Translations under genes and position numbers: made by a program
In this document: positions 45,311 to 53,104 of the stretch, one piece after another
Layout: the number at the start of each line of letters is the position of its first letter
Numbering within the stretch: the stretch's first letter is position 1
Notes under the pieces: generated by a model
The model's database searches: none
Told to the model about the DNA's origin: nothing
What the model saw: the letters and a program-made list of their open reading frames with translations, nothing else
Source of the DNA: Candidatus Gastranaerophilales bacterium
GTDB taxonomy: Bacteria; Cyanobacteriota; Vampirovibrionia; Gastranaerophilales; Gastranaerophilaceae
Assembly (NCBI GenBank): GCA_944324185.1
Contig: CALUVI010000002.1
Span: 1-64,000 of the forward strand
Length of the DNA stretch: 64,000 bases
Direction of reading: 5' to 3'

Positions 45311-47192
45311 TTATACCCTCAGCTATGGCTTTTGCCGTCTTTTTCTTTCTTGAATCCGTTACCAGCTCAGAACGCTCTTCGTTATTTGAAAGAAATCCTG
45401 TTTCAACTAAAATAGCCGGAACCGTTGTATGATTTATAACATAAAACTTAGATTTAACCAATCCTCTGTCTTTTGTATCTATTTCTTTCATCAAGTGTCT
45501 GTGAATAATATTAGCAAGTTCTTTACTTGTGTCATGATAATAATGAGTCTCTATGCCCTTAGGTTCTGTTGAAACTGCAGAATTTACATGAATACTTACA
45601 AATATCTCAGGAGTTTCATTTTCAGAAAATTCCACTCTGTCCTGTAACGATACATAAGTATCATCAGAACGTGTAAGAGCAACTTTATATCCTTTAGACT
45701 TAAGTATTGAAGCGATTCTCTGTGTAATTTCAAGAGTTATATCCTTTTCATTAACCCCGTCCCTTATAGCGCCGTAATCACTGCCTCCGTGTCCTGCATC
45801 AAGTACAACTTTGCCTTTTATCATTGTTTTTTTTGCAGATATGACAGGTGTTTCGTCTGATTTAGTTTCAATAACTCTTTTTATAGTAAGTCGTATTGCT
45901 TTGCCGTCAATACTCTGGTCAATTTTCACTATATCATCTTTATTAATCCCCATAGTGGCTCTAATACCTGTTTGCGGGAGTAAAGACATTGTAAGTTCTT
46001 TATAATAAGTATTTTTAAATGTTTTAATTAAATCCAGCTCATTATAGCTTTTGACATTAAAAAAATACAAACTTAAAGAATTGTCACTGCGTAAAACAGA
46101 ATGCACTACAGGCTCTGTGAACGATAAAATAAGCTCGCTCGTGCGGTTATCAATTTTTCTTACATAAGCTTTTGCTAAATTAGAAACACTGTTTACAAGT
46201 TCCGTATGTTTTAACTTATCCGCATTTATAAATAAAAGTGATTGTGCATCGGCTGAAAACACCGGAATATATTTTTCAGCATTGTCGGTTGTTACTACTA
46301 ATCTTGCCTTATTATACTCAAACTGTCCGATTCTTGCTGTATCTTTACATGAACCGTCAGGGCAAATATTAATTTCTTTATTTCTAATATTCTTGTCTAC
46401 AAAAGTGTTTGGGAAATCTATTACGATACGTTTCGGCTGGTCAAGGCAAAACATTTTAGATGCTGTAATTTGCCCTGAACCGTTTACCAGAAGCCCGCCG
46501 TTTTTAATATAATAACCGTTTATATAATATTTTGTCCTGAGTTTTAAATCTGATGATAAATCAACAGACACGACTGAATCATAAGATTTTCCGTCCGAGT
46601 TGCTTAATATGGAATTCTCAAATGCCTGTTGAATATCTGCAACCACACTATCCGGCGCTTTTACCGGTGAACTCTGCGGAATTGTCACTTTTTGTATAAC
46701 CTGAGAGTTTACCGAAACACTTGAATACGGTAAATTTTGCGAGGATTCATCATATATAGGGTTAAAATAATCATTATTCAATGACATAACCGAACACTGT
46801 ATTAAAATATTCCCGTTAATATTTATAAGCTTTACTTTTGATGTATCAAAGCCTTCTTCAAACGTTACAACACCTCTTACAACATCAGGCTCTGTTGTAA
46901 ACTGCGAAAGCCTTATTTCCTTAATCTCTGACTTGCTAAATACAAGCTGCTGTTTATCACCGATTAAAATGGCATTTTCTATATCAAAATAAATTCTGTT
47001 AGGGTTTTCTAATTTAGAGAACTTTAAATTTTTTGTTAAACCTTCAGGAGATTCAAGTATATTCAGGAAAATAACAGAAGACGAGTCGTCATAATGCATA
47101 GACATGACTTTTGAAGGTTCTGCGTTCACACAGGCAAACCATTGGAAAATAAACATTATAAATATTGTTATAAAAAAGAGTACTCGCTTCAT
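45279..47192 (-). CDS. amiC: N-acetylmuramoyl-L-alanine amidase with AMIN domains
   Basis: 637 residues from the ATG at 47192, which begins a signal peptide (MKRVLFFITIFIMFIFQWFACVNA). Two AMIN-like beta domains fill the N-terminal half (FSKLENPNRIYFDIENA and CLDQPKRIVIDFPNTFVD mark them). The C-terminal Amidase_3 domain (about 450-635) has the zinc ligands in LDAGHGGSDYGA, NEKDITLE and SIHVNS and the catalytic Glu in LVETGFLSN. It cleaves peptidoglycan stem peptides during division; AMIN domains target it to envelope sites. It precedes and overlaps murI. Confidence 0.92.
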   Translation of the reverse strand: MKRVLFFITIFIMFIFQWFACVNAEPSKVMSMHYDDSSSVIFLNILESPEGLTKNLKFSKLENPNRIYFDIENAILIGDKQQLVFSKSEIKEIRLSQFTTEPDVVRGVVTFEEGFDTSKVKLININGNILIQCSVMSLNNDYFNPIYDESSQNLPYSSVSVNSQVIQKVTIPQSSPVKAPDSVVADIQQAFENSILSNSDGKSYDSVVSVDLSSDLKLRTKYYINGYYIKNGGLLVNGSGQITASKMFCLDQPKRIVIDFPNTFVDKNIRNKEINICPDGSCKDTARIGQFEYNKARLVVTTDNAEKYIPVFSADAQSLLFINADKLKHTELVNSVSNLAKAYVRKIDNRTSELILSFTEPVVHSVLRSDNSLSLYFFNVKSYNELDLIKTFKNTYYKELTMSLLPQTGIRATMGINKDDIVKIDQSIDGKAIRLTIKRVIETKSDETPVISAKKTMIKGKVVLDAGHGGSDYGAIRDGVNEKDITLEITQRIASILKSKGYKVALTRSDDTYVSLQDRVEFSENETPEIFVSIHVNSAVSTEPKGIETHYYHDTSKELANIIHRHLMKEIDTKDRGLVKSKFYVINHTTVPAILVETGFLSNNEERSELVTDSRKKKTAKAIAEGIIEYIKSQQSK

Positions 47193-47294
47193 TATTAAAC
47201 AGGCTTCCGCCCCCAAATCATAACAAGATTTTAGCAAATCCGGCGGTAAATGTAAAGTCAGAGGGAATTTTTCTAAAATACATTTACTCTTCGC

Positions 47295-47328
47295 AAAAAC
47301 AAAAGCTTGCAACTATTAATTGCAAGCT
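47295..47328 (-). terminator. Intrinsic terminator of the 42-aa gene
   Basis: A 9-bp stem (AGCTTGCAA / TTGCAAGCT, 7-nt loop), followed on the minus strand by TTTTGTTTTT. It lies 42 bp after the stop codon at 47370 and isolates the small gene from the amidase downstream. Confidence 0.75.
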
Positions 47329-47369
47329 AAAATTTTACGAGAGAAAGAGAGAAATTATATATCACGAAT

Positions 47370-47498
47370 TTAACAATGTAATTTACTGTCAATTTCATAA
47401 ATTTTTAATACCAGAGAATTTAACCAATCTTTTAACATTAATGCCAAAATTTTTATTTCATCTCTGAAACTGTAACATCCGGGCCACATTGCGTACAT
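47370..47498 (-). CDS. 42-aa protein under a sigma-28-type promoter
   Basis: A short frame with full expression signals: a sigma-28-type promoter (47567-47593), the ribosome site CGAAAGGAG (identical to that of the 1033-aa gene) 8 nt before ATG, and a terminator (47295-47328). The product begins MYAMWPGCYSFRDEIKILAL and continues as one amphipathic helix (MLKDWLNSLVLKIYEI), ending SKLHC. It has no signal peptide. No family was recognised. Late flagellar genes of this size include anti-sigma factors and export chaperones, but 42 residues is shorter than FlgM; a small regulator or structural peptide is equally possible. Confidence 0.65.
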   Translation of the reverse strand: MYAMWPGCYSFRDEIKILALMLKDWLNSLVLKIYEIDSKLHC

Positions 47499-47566
47499 AT
47501 CAAATACTCCTTTCGATGTTCTTTTGATTTTCAGGAAGCATTTTATTACCCCTGCCTACAATTTGT

Positions 47567-47593
47567 ATAACGGCATTTTTTTTTAAAACTTTA
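47567..47593 (-). promoter_or_regulatory. Sigma-28 (FliA)-type promoter
   Basis: On the minus strand: TAAAGTTT, an 11-nt spacer (T, nine A, T) and GCCGTTAT. The -35 and -10 boxes are identical to those at 9130-9156, and the spacer is also an A-tract. Transcription would start near 47560, giving a leader of about 62 nt for the 42-aa gene. Confidence 0.75.
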
Positions 47594-47606
47594 GGATTTT
47601 TAGTGA

Positions 47607-47645
47607 AATTGTTACAAATATTTACATTATGAACTTTTGTAACAA
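47607..47645. promoter_or_regulatory. Paired TTGTTACAAA / TTTTGTAACAA boxes between divergent promoters
   Basis: Two inversely oriented boxes (47609-47618 and 47635-47645) lie between the sigma-28-type promoter and the TACTTT-class promoter. The right-hand part (TGAACTTTTGTAACA) is identical over 15 bases to 9100-9114, at the equivalent place between the other divergent promoter pair. Confidence 0.5.
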
Positions 47646-47657
47646 AAAGCAGGAAGC

Positions 47658-47692
47658 TTGAAATTAGTCTTATTTTAAATACTTTATATATA
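47658..47692 (+). promoter_or_regulatory. Accessory-class promoter TTGAAATT-N14-TACTTTATATATA
   Basis: The downstream box is identical to those at 9050, 49652 and 53065; the upstream box keeps AATT at the same spacing. It ends 13 nt before the ATG at 47706, with GAGG in between. Transcription must therefore start within or just after the TATATA tract, which places the -10 function in the TACTTTATA part. Confidence 0.55.
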
Positions 47693-47705
47693 CGAGGTAT
47701 GTAAG

Positions 47706-49565
47706 ATGACAGTAAATGGAATTGGTACAACTGAATATAATCAAAATGTATCTGCAAATCAGTCTGCACGTACAACTGAGACTGCATATACAAATTCGGT
47801 TATGACTCAAGCTCAAGGCTCAGAGCCGGCTTCTTCTGCTGAAAATACTTCAAATACCCCATCTTCACAAGCTTCTGAATTAGACAAACAGCTTGAACAA
47901 TTATGTGCAAGGCTAAAAAAATATAATGTAACAGTAGAAGATATTAAGAAAAGCGGACTTATAGAAAAGATTTGCGGCGGAGCGACTTTGGAGCAGATAG
48001 CAAAAGTCCCTCAAGAAAAGCAGGAAAAATTATTTAAAGCTCTTGAGCAGGCAATTATTGATGCTTTTAGAGATAATAAAGTTGACTGGGAAAAAGCAGC
48101 AGATCTTGGTAAAGATTATCTTATTGCTTTAAATACAGGCTGGACTATAAAAGGTTTTAAAGTCTATAATAAAACTGTAAAACAATCTTCACTTCTTCAA
48201 AGACTTATAGAAACAAAATGTTTGCCCGAAGGTACAACTGTAGATAATGTCTCCATGGATGAATTAAAAGCTGCCGTGAAAAAATTCTGCGGCTATCTTG
48301 TCGACGAGATAAAGGCAAAACCGACTGAAAAAGATAAATTGGTACAACTGCAGACTTTTGGTCGATTATTAATAAATTCACCTGCTGAGGAAAAAGAATT
48401 ATTCCTGGAAGTTATTAAATCTTTATACGCTGAAAACAGAGGGAAAGCTTTGGATGCAGTGATAACAAGCAGTGAGAACAGAGAACAGAGAAGTCAACTT
48501 GCCAAGGCTGCAGCAGATCCGGAGTACATAAAAGCAATTACAACCGAGCCTATTCGCAACAGCGAAGGTGAAATTGTAAATTCTGATGTAATGAGTCAGG
48601 ATGATGCGACTGAAGTTGCACAAATAATATATAGAAATTTGTCGGAAGAAGATACCTCGTCAGCTCACGAAAATTATGATAATGCAAGAAGAGCATGGTT
48701 TGAACAAAATAAAGAAATTTTAACCTCAATAGAAGAAAAAGTTCGACAAGCAGAAGAAAATGGTGTTGAACCGGAATTTACCGAAGAAGAAAAACAGGTA
48801 TTATTAGAGCAGCAAAACTATATTATTGGTGTTTCTTCCGGTGAATTTATCGGTACAATTGAAAATCAGAATTTATCAGAAGATTTTAGAAATGAGCACT
48901 TAAAACTCTTAAACAGTGACAGCTATGAACTCCCTGTTTACAGAGATATTCTTGAACAGATTAACAACTATGCTGAAAACAATCCTGACAGTATTTCTAT
49001 CCCGAAGGAAGAGTTAATAAAAATTTTAGATAATGCTACAAATGGCAATTATACAACTGTATCAACCGGCAGTGATAAAGAATTAAATCCTCCTGTACAA
49101 CCGCAGGAAGAATCTTATGAAACTCCTGATCTAGGTTTTAAGCAGAGAGAAAGCGTTGATACAGAAAGATTAGCATTACTCAGACAGCAAATCGCGGATT
49201 CTACTGACAGACAAACAGGTTTTAAGGTAGAAAATCCGATAAAACAAAATAAAGCTGATGAATCTTTCAGTGCAAAAATGGCAGAAGCAAGCTCCGGTCA
49301 GGATAAATTAGCTGTTATTAAAGAATTCTTTGACCGCTCACCTATGTTAAAGAAGGCGCTTGAAAAATACTTGACCGGCGTGACGGATTCTCTTTATATC
49401 CTTAATGCATTGCCTACTAATGCAAGAAAATATCTTGCCCAGAGGCTTACACAAAAAGGCTTGCTTGATGAAAGCGATATTCAGAAATTGAACCTTTCAT
49501 TCAGCGAAAAACAATTACTTAATAACATATTGACAGAAAACGAAAAGAAAGCTGAAACAGTATAA
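47706..49565 (+). CDS. Large Sec-less helical protein, accessory family member 1
   Basis: 619 residues. The first 60 are Ser/Thr/Asn/Gln-rich and unstructured, like type III secretion signals, with no Sec signal. A helical core follows (about 60-160: LEQLCARLKKYNVTVEDIKK, GLIEKICGGATLEQIAKVP) that aligns with about residues 80-160 of the next gene (GLLEKVAGCKEEHFNRLP). The middle is charged; the C-terminus (DRSPMLKKALEKYLTGVTDSLYILNALPTNARKYLAQRL) is helical. It has an accessory-class promoter 13 bp upstream and faces the 42-aa gene. No named family was recognised; a flagellar-type export substrate is a reasonable hypothesis. Confidence 0.65.
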   Translation: MTVNGIGTTEYNQNVSANQSARTTETAYTNSVMTQAQGSEPASSAENTSNTPSSQASELDKQLEQLCARLKKYNVTVEDIKKSGLIEKICGGATLEQIAKVPQEKQEKLFKALEQAIIDAFRDNKVDWEKAADLGKDYLIALNTGWTIKGFKVYNKTVKQSSLLQRLIETKCLPEGTTVDNVSMDELKAAVKKFCGYLVDEIKAKPTEKDKLVQLQTFGRLLINSPAEEKELFLEVIKSLYAENRGKALDAVITSSENREQRSQLAKAAADPEYIKAITTEPIRNSEGEIVNSDVMSQDDATEVAQIIYRNLSEEDTSSAHENYDNARRAWFEQNKEILTSIEEKVRQAEENGVEPEFTEEEKQVLLEQQNYIIGVSSGEFIGTIENQNLSEDFRNEHLKLLNSDSYELPVYRDILEQINNYAENNPDSISIPKEELIKILDNATNGNYTTVSTGSDKELNPPVQPQEESYETPDLGFKQRESVDTERLALLRQQIADSTDRQTGFKVENPIKQNKADESFSAKMAEASSGQDKLAVIKEFFDRSPMLKKALEKYLTGVTDSLYILNALPTNARKYLAQRLTQKGLLDESDIQKLNLSFSEKQLLNNILTENEKKAETV

Positions 49566-49587
49566 TATAATATGAATTATTTATTTG

Positions 49588-49610
49588 CTAAACTCTGAGA
49601 GGAGTTTTGC
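49588..49610 (+). terminator. Probable terminator of the 619-aa gene
   Basis: AAACTC and GAGTTT pair around a 6-nt loop, with further GC pairing after one mismatch. TTTACATTTTTT follows. It is a modest stem, so confidence is limited. Confidence 0.4.
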
Positions 49611-49629
49611 TTTACATTTTTTAATAATT

Positions 49630-49664
49630 AGGCAATTTTAAAGAGGATAAATACTTTATATATA
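49630..49664 (+). promoter_or_regulatory. Accessory-class promoter AGGCAATT-N14-TACTTTATATATA
   Basis: Both boxes are identical to those at 9050-9084 and 53043-53077, with the same 14-nt gap. It ends 28 nt before the ATG at 49692, exactly the same distance as the copy at 53043 has to its gene. Confidence 0.65.
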
Positions 49665-49691
49665 TATTATTAATAAATCGAGAGTATAAAA

Positions 49692-51560
49692 ATGAGTTTT
49701 TTAACAGAAATAAAAAATTTCATAAAAACAGAAGTATTAGGTATTGAAGAATCCGGTACCGCAGTTGCTCCTGCAAAAAATAAAGAAACCAAACCGGTGA
49801 TTGAATGCAAAACAGACGCACCGGAGGATATATTTGAGAGGAAAACGGAAAAACAGGATACTGCAGTTCAAACCAATACAGTGAGCCGCAAAGCGATTGA
49901 AGAAACTATTGTAAATATACCAACTAAAATAGTTGACCTGAGAAAAATGATTAAGAATGGTTTGTTAGAAAAGGTTGCCGGATGTAAAGAAGAGCATTTT
50001 AACAGACTACCGGCTATTCAGAAGAGACTAGTTATTGATTCTATACAAATATCTGTAAAGAGATTTGAAGAATTATATGCTGCAGGGAAGATAAATAAAG
50101 ATGCAAATATAGAGTCACTTATACTTCGTAAAGCATCAGAAATGTATAGTGCTATTACAACCGGAACTTTTAATAATATTCAGGAGTATGAAGAAGCTGC
50201 AGGTGATATTAATAAAGATTTAGGCAAAGATTTTGATAAAAAGTCTAAAGAAGAGAGAAGAACAAAATTTAAAAGGCGTAAAGAAGAATATCAAAGACTT
50301 TTTAATGAAAAAATAGAGAAGGTTAAAAATTTACCTGAGCCACAAAGATCTATAGAATTATATAAGTTAATGAGACAGCACCGTTATATTATGCGGGCTC
50401 AGCATTTGGATGTTGCTGCCCAGAGAGAAACCGAAACTGCTGTTGATGCAACAATAATGCTTGATGCAGAGGATATAGAACAAGGGGCAGAAACGGTTAT
50501 AGAAACAAGAAACAGTGATAAAGAAAGAACAGAGGCTGCTGATTATGCAGATTATGAATTTACAAAAGAAGTTATTGCTGCTAATGCAGAAGCCGGAAAA
50601 GAGGTTAAAGCAGAAGACTTAGAAGGGTATACAGAAGCTTATATGGAATACAAATCACCAGATGCAGCTTATGAATACCAGTCTGCCTATACAGAAGACA
50701 GAAATATTTTTGAAGCGGCTCTAAGAAAGCAGCAGAACGGCGAAGCTTTAACTCCGGAAGAAGAGTTTCTGATAAACTACATGTCAGCTGAATATTATAC
50801 TGCAACTGCACGAGGAATCGGTCTGGGTGCTCTGAATAATATAAATATGAATGCGGCTGAAAAAGCTGAATTTCTCGCTGCTTGGGAGAATGATGCTAAG
50901 AAGTTTCGCGATTACGAAGTTGTAACGGCTAATGTGAAGAAAACTATCAGCGAAAATCCCGAGTACAAAGAAATAAAAGAAAATTTTGAAGAAATTCAGA
51001 CGATATACGGAGAAGCAGTACACGGGACTTCTGAAAAGAAACAAGAAGAAGTTTCTGGATTAATCAATTCAAATCCGGACATTTCTATATCGGATTATAC
51101 ACCGGTTTACACTGCACCTGCAATAGTAGAGGTTAAAACGAACCCGGCTGCCAATAAGCCGAATGATGCAGAAGAGGCAGAAAAACCGAGAAAGCAGCAA
51201 GAGACTGCAGTGCCTCAAGAAACAAAATCCAACCCGATTGAAATTGCGAAGAACATTAAAAAAGACGGAGTTGAGCAGGCAGTTAAAAAATACGGAAGCG
51301 ATGCAATCCGGATTATATTGGACTATTCCGGATTTAAACACCTCCGTCCGCAGTTAACTACAATCATCCGTTCATATAACCTGAATGAGTTAAAAGAAAT
51401 TACACAACACTGTTCTGACAGCGCATTTGTGTACATTTGCAGCATTGTAAATGAAGATTTTGTTGAACAGTTGAGGAAAAACAGAGAACGCACTAAAGGA
51501 TTATGCTATACTGCTGCTAATCAGATAAAACAATTGGAAGGCGAATATGCAGCTGTTTAA
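49692..51560 (+). CDS. Large Sec-less helical protein, accessory family member 2
   Basis: 622 residues. The N-terminus (MSFLTEIKNFIKTEVLGIEE, then a charged low-complexity stretch to about 75) has no Sec signal. Residues 80-165 match the core of the 619-aa neighbour (IVDLRKMIKNGLLEKVAG). The middle is highly charged and helical (ADYADYEFTKEVIAANAEAG). The C-terminal 110 residues form a separate helical domain (IRIILDYSGFKHLRPQLTTI, ITQHCSDSAFVYICSIVNED). The two proteins share promoter class, length and core and are probably diverged tandem duplicates. A follower gene overlaps its 3' end by 14 bp. The function is unknown. Confidence 0.65.
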   Translation: MSFLTEIKNFIKTEVLGIEESGTAVAPAKNKETKPVIECKTDAPEDIFERKTEKQDTAVQTNTVSRKAIEETIVNIPTKIVDLRKMIKNGLLEKVAGCKEEHFNRLPAIQKRLVIDSIQISVKRFEELYAAGKINKDANIESLILRKASEMYSAITTGTFNNIQEYEEAAGDINKDLGKDFDKKSKEERRTKFKRRKEEYQRLFNEKIEKVKNLPEPQRSIELYKLMRQHRYIMRAQHLDVAAQRETETAVDATIMLDAEDIEQGAETVIETRNSDKERTEAADYADYEFTKEVIAANAEAGKEVKAEDLEGYTEAYMEYKSPDAAYEYQSAYTEDRNIFEAALRKQQNGEALTPEEEFLINYMSAEYYTATARGIGLGALNNINMNAAEKAEFLAAWENDAKKFRDYEVVTANVKKTISENPEYKEIKENFEEIQTIYGEAVHGTSEKKQEEVSGLINSNPDISISDYTPVYTAPAIVEVKTNPAANKPNDAEEAEKPRKQQETAVPQETKSNPIEIAKNIKKDGVEQAVKKYGSDAIRIILDYSGFKHLRPQLTTIIRSYNLNELKEITQHCSDSAFVYICSIVNEDFVEQLRKNRERTKGLCYTAANQIKQLEGEYAAV

Positions 51561-52242
51561 AAATATTTTATACAGTATATTATCAATACAGGAAGCGTTT
51601 TTAAGGAAGCGGCTTTCCGGAACGATAGGTGTCAAAAATACATCAAAGAGCAAAACACATTATTACAGCGGTTTTACTGTAACACTTTCTTCAATGGCGG
51701 AGGAGGAGAAAGCCAATCTGGAAGCAGAGTTAACACTTTTATTGAAAAAATTTGATTATGAGCCGCAGAGTCTGCTTAAATATATAGAACAACAGGGGAC
51801 AAAAGTTCTATATATTGATAATGCTGCAAAGATATTAAATCCAATAGGAGAAAATGAGGGGTTTATTTATCCGGCTTCCGGAACAAAGGCATTGTATATT
51901 TCACTGGCAGCGGAAAAATCGCCAAAACTTAAAACAGATGAGATGTTTATACTTTCAAAAGGAAATATAAACAAATACTATTTTATTTATCATTTTTATA
52001 ACTGGTACGCTTTTAAACACAATATTGCGGGGCTTGATCCGGAATCTCAAAACCTTTTAAAGAAGTTTTTATTTGAAAATTCAGATACAAAAACACTTCA
52101 ACTCTCTGAAATATACAAGCTAAAAGATGCAATAAGCCGAGATAAAGCTGCCATAGAATTTGTTATTAAACTATGCCGCAACTATGAGGGAACTAAACAG
52201 GCTCTTGAGAAAATACAAAAAGACGGCAGCGCCAGATTATAA
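51547..52242 (+). CDS. Unknown protein coupled to the 622-aa gene
   Basis: 231 residues. The ATG at 51547 lies inside the end of the 622-aa gene, with AAGG 5 nt upstream, so it is translationally coupled. A short amphipathic N-terminal helix (MQLFKNILYSILSIQEAFL) is followed by a mixed alpha/beta part (THYYSGFTVTLSSMAEEEK, TKALYISLAAEKS) and a helical end. It could be a dedicated chaperone or partner of the large protein, since type III chaperones are often encoded next to their cargo. This is inference from position. No family was recognised. Confidence 0.55.
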   Translation: MQLFKNILYSILSIQEAFLRKRLSGTIGVKNTSKSKTHYYSGFTVTLSSMAEEEKANLEAELTLLLKKFDYEPQSLLKYIEQQGTKVLYIDNAAKILNPIGENEGFIYPASGTKALYISLAAEKSPKLKTDEMFILSKGNINKYYFIYHFYNWYAFKHNIAGLDPESQNLLKKFLFENSDTKTLQLSEIYKLKDAISRDKAAIEFVIKLCRNYEGTKQALEKIQKDGSARL

Positions 52243-52992
52243 GTATTCTTTTATCCATGAGGCAATTATCTTTGCAAGTGATGTATCATTTTTGAGCATA
52301 ATCATTCCGGTAGATTTAGCTTCTGATGTATAAGTTGCAAATGCCGCCTGCGCAAATCTTTTCAGATAAACTGCCGCTTCTGCACCCGTAGGGTCGTCGG
52401 TTCCGTTTATTGCAAAAATATCTACATTGTTTAAATTCGCCAGATTTACCGGTATAAAAAGCCCTCTGGTATTAATAACAGGGGATAACATTACAATAGT
52501 TTTCGGTTTGTAACTAATTTTATCTGCTGCAAGAACTGCTGTACTTGCGCCTATATCAGCCCCGACAATAGCCCAGTTATTAAAAAATACCTTCTTTGTA
52601 TTCTCAGACTTTACATAATCAATGACTTTAACAACATCCTCCGGATACTTTGCATAAGCTGCGTTTGTCATACTTTTCCAAGATGTTCTTACAAGTTTGG
52701 AATTGTAAACACTCTTTCCGTGTCCGCGCAAATCTATTTTTAAAACCGCATATCCGCAGTTTAAAAGCTCTTTGGGCAAAGTTTCCCACCACTGGGACGA
52801 ATAGCCGAGAGAATGCAATAAAACAACTGTCGCAAACTCTTTTTGCCCCTTAACTTTCGGATACTCAAAATTTGCTTTTATACTAAATCCGTCTGTTGAT
52901 TGAACTGTTATATCCTTCTTTACGGTCGATAGCGCAAATGCAGGATTCAAAAACAGTAAAAATAATGTTAAAATAAGAATAATTCTCTTCAT
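52237..52992 (-). CDS. Secreted alpha/beta-hydrolase-like protein with altered catalytic residues
   Basis: 251 residues with a signal peptide (MKRIILILTLFLLFLNPAFA). The fold motifs are present: LLHSLGYSSQWW (oxyanion region), VLKIDLRGHGKS, and a nucleophile elbow reading GADIG instead of GxSxG, i.e. Asp in place of Ser. The acid position is plausible in INGTDDPTGAEAA, but the C-terminal segment (GMIMLKNDTSLAKIIASWI) has no His where the catalytic His usually stands. It may be a hydrolase of unusual chemistry or a non-catalytic binding protein. Its 3' end overlaps the convergent gene by 6 bp. Confidence 0.75.
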   Translation of the reverse strand: MKRIILILTLFLLFLNPAFALSTVKKDITVQSTDGFSIKANFEYPKVKGQKEFATVVLLHSLGYSSQWWETLPKELLNCGYAVLKIDLRGHGKSVYNSKLVRTSWKSMTNAAYAKYPEDVVKVIDYVKSENTKKVFFNNWAIVGADIGASTAVLAADKISYKPKTIVMLSPVINTRGLFIPVNLANLNNVDIFAINGTDDPTGAEAAVYLKRFAQAAFATYTSEAKSTGMIMLKNDTSLAKIIASWIKEYL

Positions 52993-53022
52993 ACCAGTTT
53001 TATTATATCACATGAAATTCAC

Positions 53023-53077
53023 TGTTACAATTCTTTACATTTAGGCAATTATTGAAAAGAAATATACTTTATATATA
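53023..53077 (+). promoter_or_regulatory. Accessory-class promoter with upstream TGTTACAA box
   Basis: TGTTACAA (53023-53030), a 12-bp gap, AGGCAATT (53043-53050), N14, TACTTTATATATA (53065-53077). The ATG of the FliG/MgtE-N-like gene follows 28 nt later, with AAGGAGAG as ribosome site. Confidence 0.65.
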
Positions 53078-53104
53078 TAAGAGAGTAAAATATAAGGAGA
53101 GTCT

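Noticed and set aside
47193-47312. A 40-codon N-terminal extension of the amidase
   Set aside because: It would overlap the terminator of the 42-aa gene, and the signal peptide begins at the ATG at 47192.
47500-47793. A 97-codon minus-strand frame covering the divergent promoter region
   Set aside because: It crosses both promoters and the start of the 619-aa gene; the 42-aa gene explains the minus-strand signals.
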